Positions 6,492 through 6,933 of a stretch of 6,933 nt of DNA are shown here, piece by piece. The position numbers and the translations under genes were made by a program. The notes under the pieces are model-generated. The model was not told the origin of the DNA and ran no database searches. It worked only from the letters and a program-made list of their open reading frames with translations. How positions within the stretch are numbered: the stretch's first letter is position 1; the number at the start of each line of letters is the position of its first letter. This DNA is from a bacterium (GTDB lineage: Bacteria > Patescibacteriota > Saccharimonadia > Saccharimonadales > UBA4665), in assembly GCA_021804315.1 (NCBI GenBank), contig JAJZHX010000027.1, positions 1-6,933 of the forward strand, in the 5' to 3' direction.

Positions 6492-6635
6492 ATGGGAAAA
6501 CCCAAGAAAAGAACTAGCCCAAGAAAATCCGGCACGAGAAGAAGCCATTTAGGTTTAAAGCTTGCCAGAAAAGTTAATGCTTCTTCACCTGTCAAAGTTA
6601 AAACAACTAAAAGAGAGTCATCTAAAGTTCTTTAA
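6492..6635 (+). CDS. rpmF: 50S ribosomal protein bL32 (short, zinc-less form)
   Basis: This 47-residue basic protein begins MGKPKKRTSPRKSG and carries TRRSH at 15-19, the hallmark start of bL32 (compare the PKRKTSKSR...RRSH pattern of the family). bL32 sits on the large ribosomal subunit near the peptidyl transferase and exit-tunnel region. Most bL32 proteins are 55-60 residues, and many carry two CxxC pairs in the C-terminal half. This one has no cysteine at all and ends early in a Lys/Ser/Thr-rich tail. AAGGA at 6474-6478 is a possible Shine-Dalgarno but lies 13 bases before the ATG, longer than usual. The gene follows a good promoter candidate and precedes nusB by 33 bases, so the two are probably cotranscribed. 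Confidence 0.85.
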   Translation: MGKPKKRTSPRKSGTRRSHLGLKLARKVNASSPVKVKTTKRESSKVL

Positions 6636-6660
6636 AACCAACAGCATCCTTAAATAAAGG

Positions 6661-6933
6661 TAAAATATATGGCAAGTAATCGTCATCTTGGTCGAATTAT
6701 CGCTCTGCAAACTCTTTACGAAGAAGAGTTTAGGCTTGAAGCTGGTGATCAAAAGTTTGACTTAAAAGAAGCTCTTAATCGCAATCTTAAGCGTTATGAA
6801 AGCACCATTAATGATACAGCTTTTGTCGAGCGCTTAGTCCTAGGCATTTCAAAACAGGCCGACAAACTTGATCAGGCTCTCCAACCGGTTGCGCCTGAGT
6901 GGCCAATTAGACAGATTGCCAGGATGGATCGGA
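6661..6933 (+). CDS. nusB: Transcription antitermination factor NusB (5' part, cut by window end; ATG at 6669)
   Basis: The coding region begins with ATG at 6669 and runs off the window after about 88 codons; the given span also includes the ribosome-binding end. NusB is an all-helical RNA-binding protein that pairs with ribosomal protein S10 (NusE) and binds boxA RNA to prevent early termination, mainly in rRNA operons. The start (MASNRHLGRIIALQTLYEEEF) matches the family pattern R-x-x-A-L-Q-x-L-Y. It is followed by a charged linker, then DTAFVERLVLGISKQADKLDQAL, matching the F-x-x-x-L-V-x-G-V region, and WPIRQIARMDR, matching the family's R-[LI]-A-x-[VM]-[DE]-R segment. AAAGG at 6656-6660 lies 8 bases before the ATG and is the clearest Shine-Dalgarno in the window. 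It sits downstream of rpmF in the same direction. Confidence 0.93.

Noticed and set aside
1..6933. CRISPR array, insertion sequence, attachment site or prophage genes
   Set aside because: I saw no regularly spaced repeats, terminal inverted repeats, transposase or integrase motifs, or phage-like genes; apart from the unassigned proteins the genes are housekeeping.
1..6933. Recoded UGA (as in Gracilibacteria/Absconditabacteria)
   Set aside because: No gene contains an in-frame TGA and all complete genes end in TAA; the standard code explains everything seen.

Overview
The window is bacterial, AT-rich and gene-dense. Genes are short and closely packed, every complete gene ends in TAA, and TGA is never read through, so the standard code fits. 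The NusB N-terminus (starting MASNRHLGRII), a small zinc-less bL32, a Mur ligase lacking its usual N-terminal domain and the generally minimal proteins suggest a Candidate Phyla Radiation bacterium, most likely Saccharibacteria (TM7). That placement is inferred from protein appearance, not from a search. Shine-Dalgarno sequences are weak or absent before most genes; nusB has the clearest one.

Layout. Bases 1-177 hold no gene. They contain a set of nested inverted repeats (about 15-102) that could form a structured RNA, followed by a plausible promoter. On the plus strand come a 126-residue protein with two membrane helices (178-558) and, 23 bases later, a MurF-type Mur ligase core (582-1850). 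On the minus strand, converging on it and sharing the last four bases, is D-alanine--D-alanine ligase (1847-2758). A 53-base divergent gap separates ddl from leuS (2812-5691). After leuS come an unrecognised 224-residue protein with a faint 2H-phosphoesterase look (5735-6409), a good promoter candidate, a 47-codon bL32 gene rpmF (6492-6635) and the start of nusB (6669 to the window edge).

How the genes fit together. Ddl makes the D-Ala-D-Ala dipeptide that a MurF-type ligase joins to the peptidoglycan precursor. The small membrane protein upstream may anchor that step at the membrane, because the ligase lacks the usual MurF N-terminal substrate-binding domain. The right half is translation and transcription machinery: leucyl-tRNA synthetase, a ribosomal protein and an antitermination factor.

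The most striking feature is inside leuS. A complete Nudix hydrolase-like domain of about 140 residues, with an intact REVIEETG core, is inserted near the end of the CP1 editing domain. This LeuRS also lacks the leucine-specific insertion before its KMSKS-type loop, which reads MFSKS.
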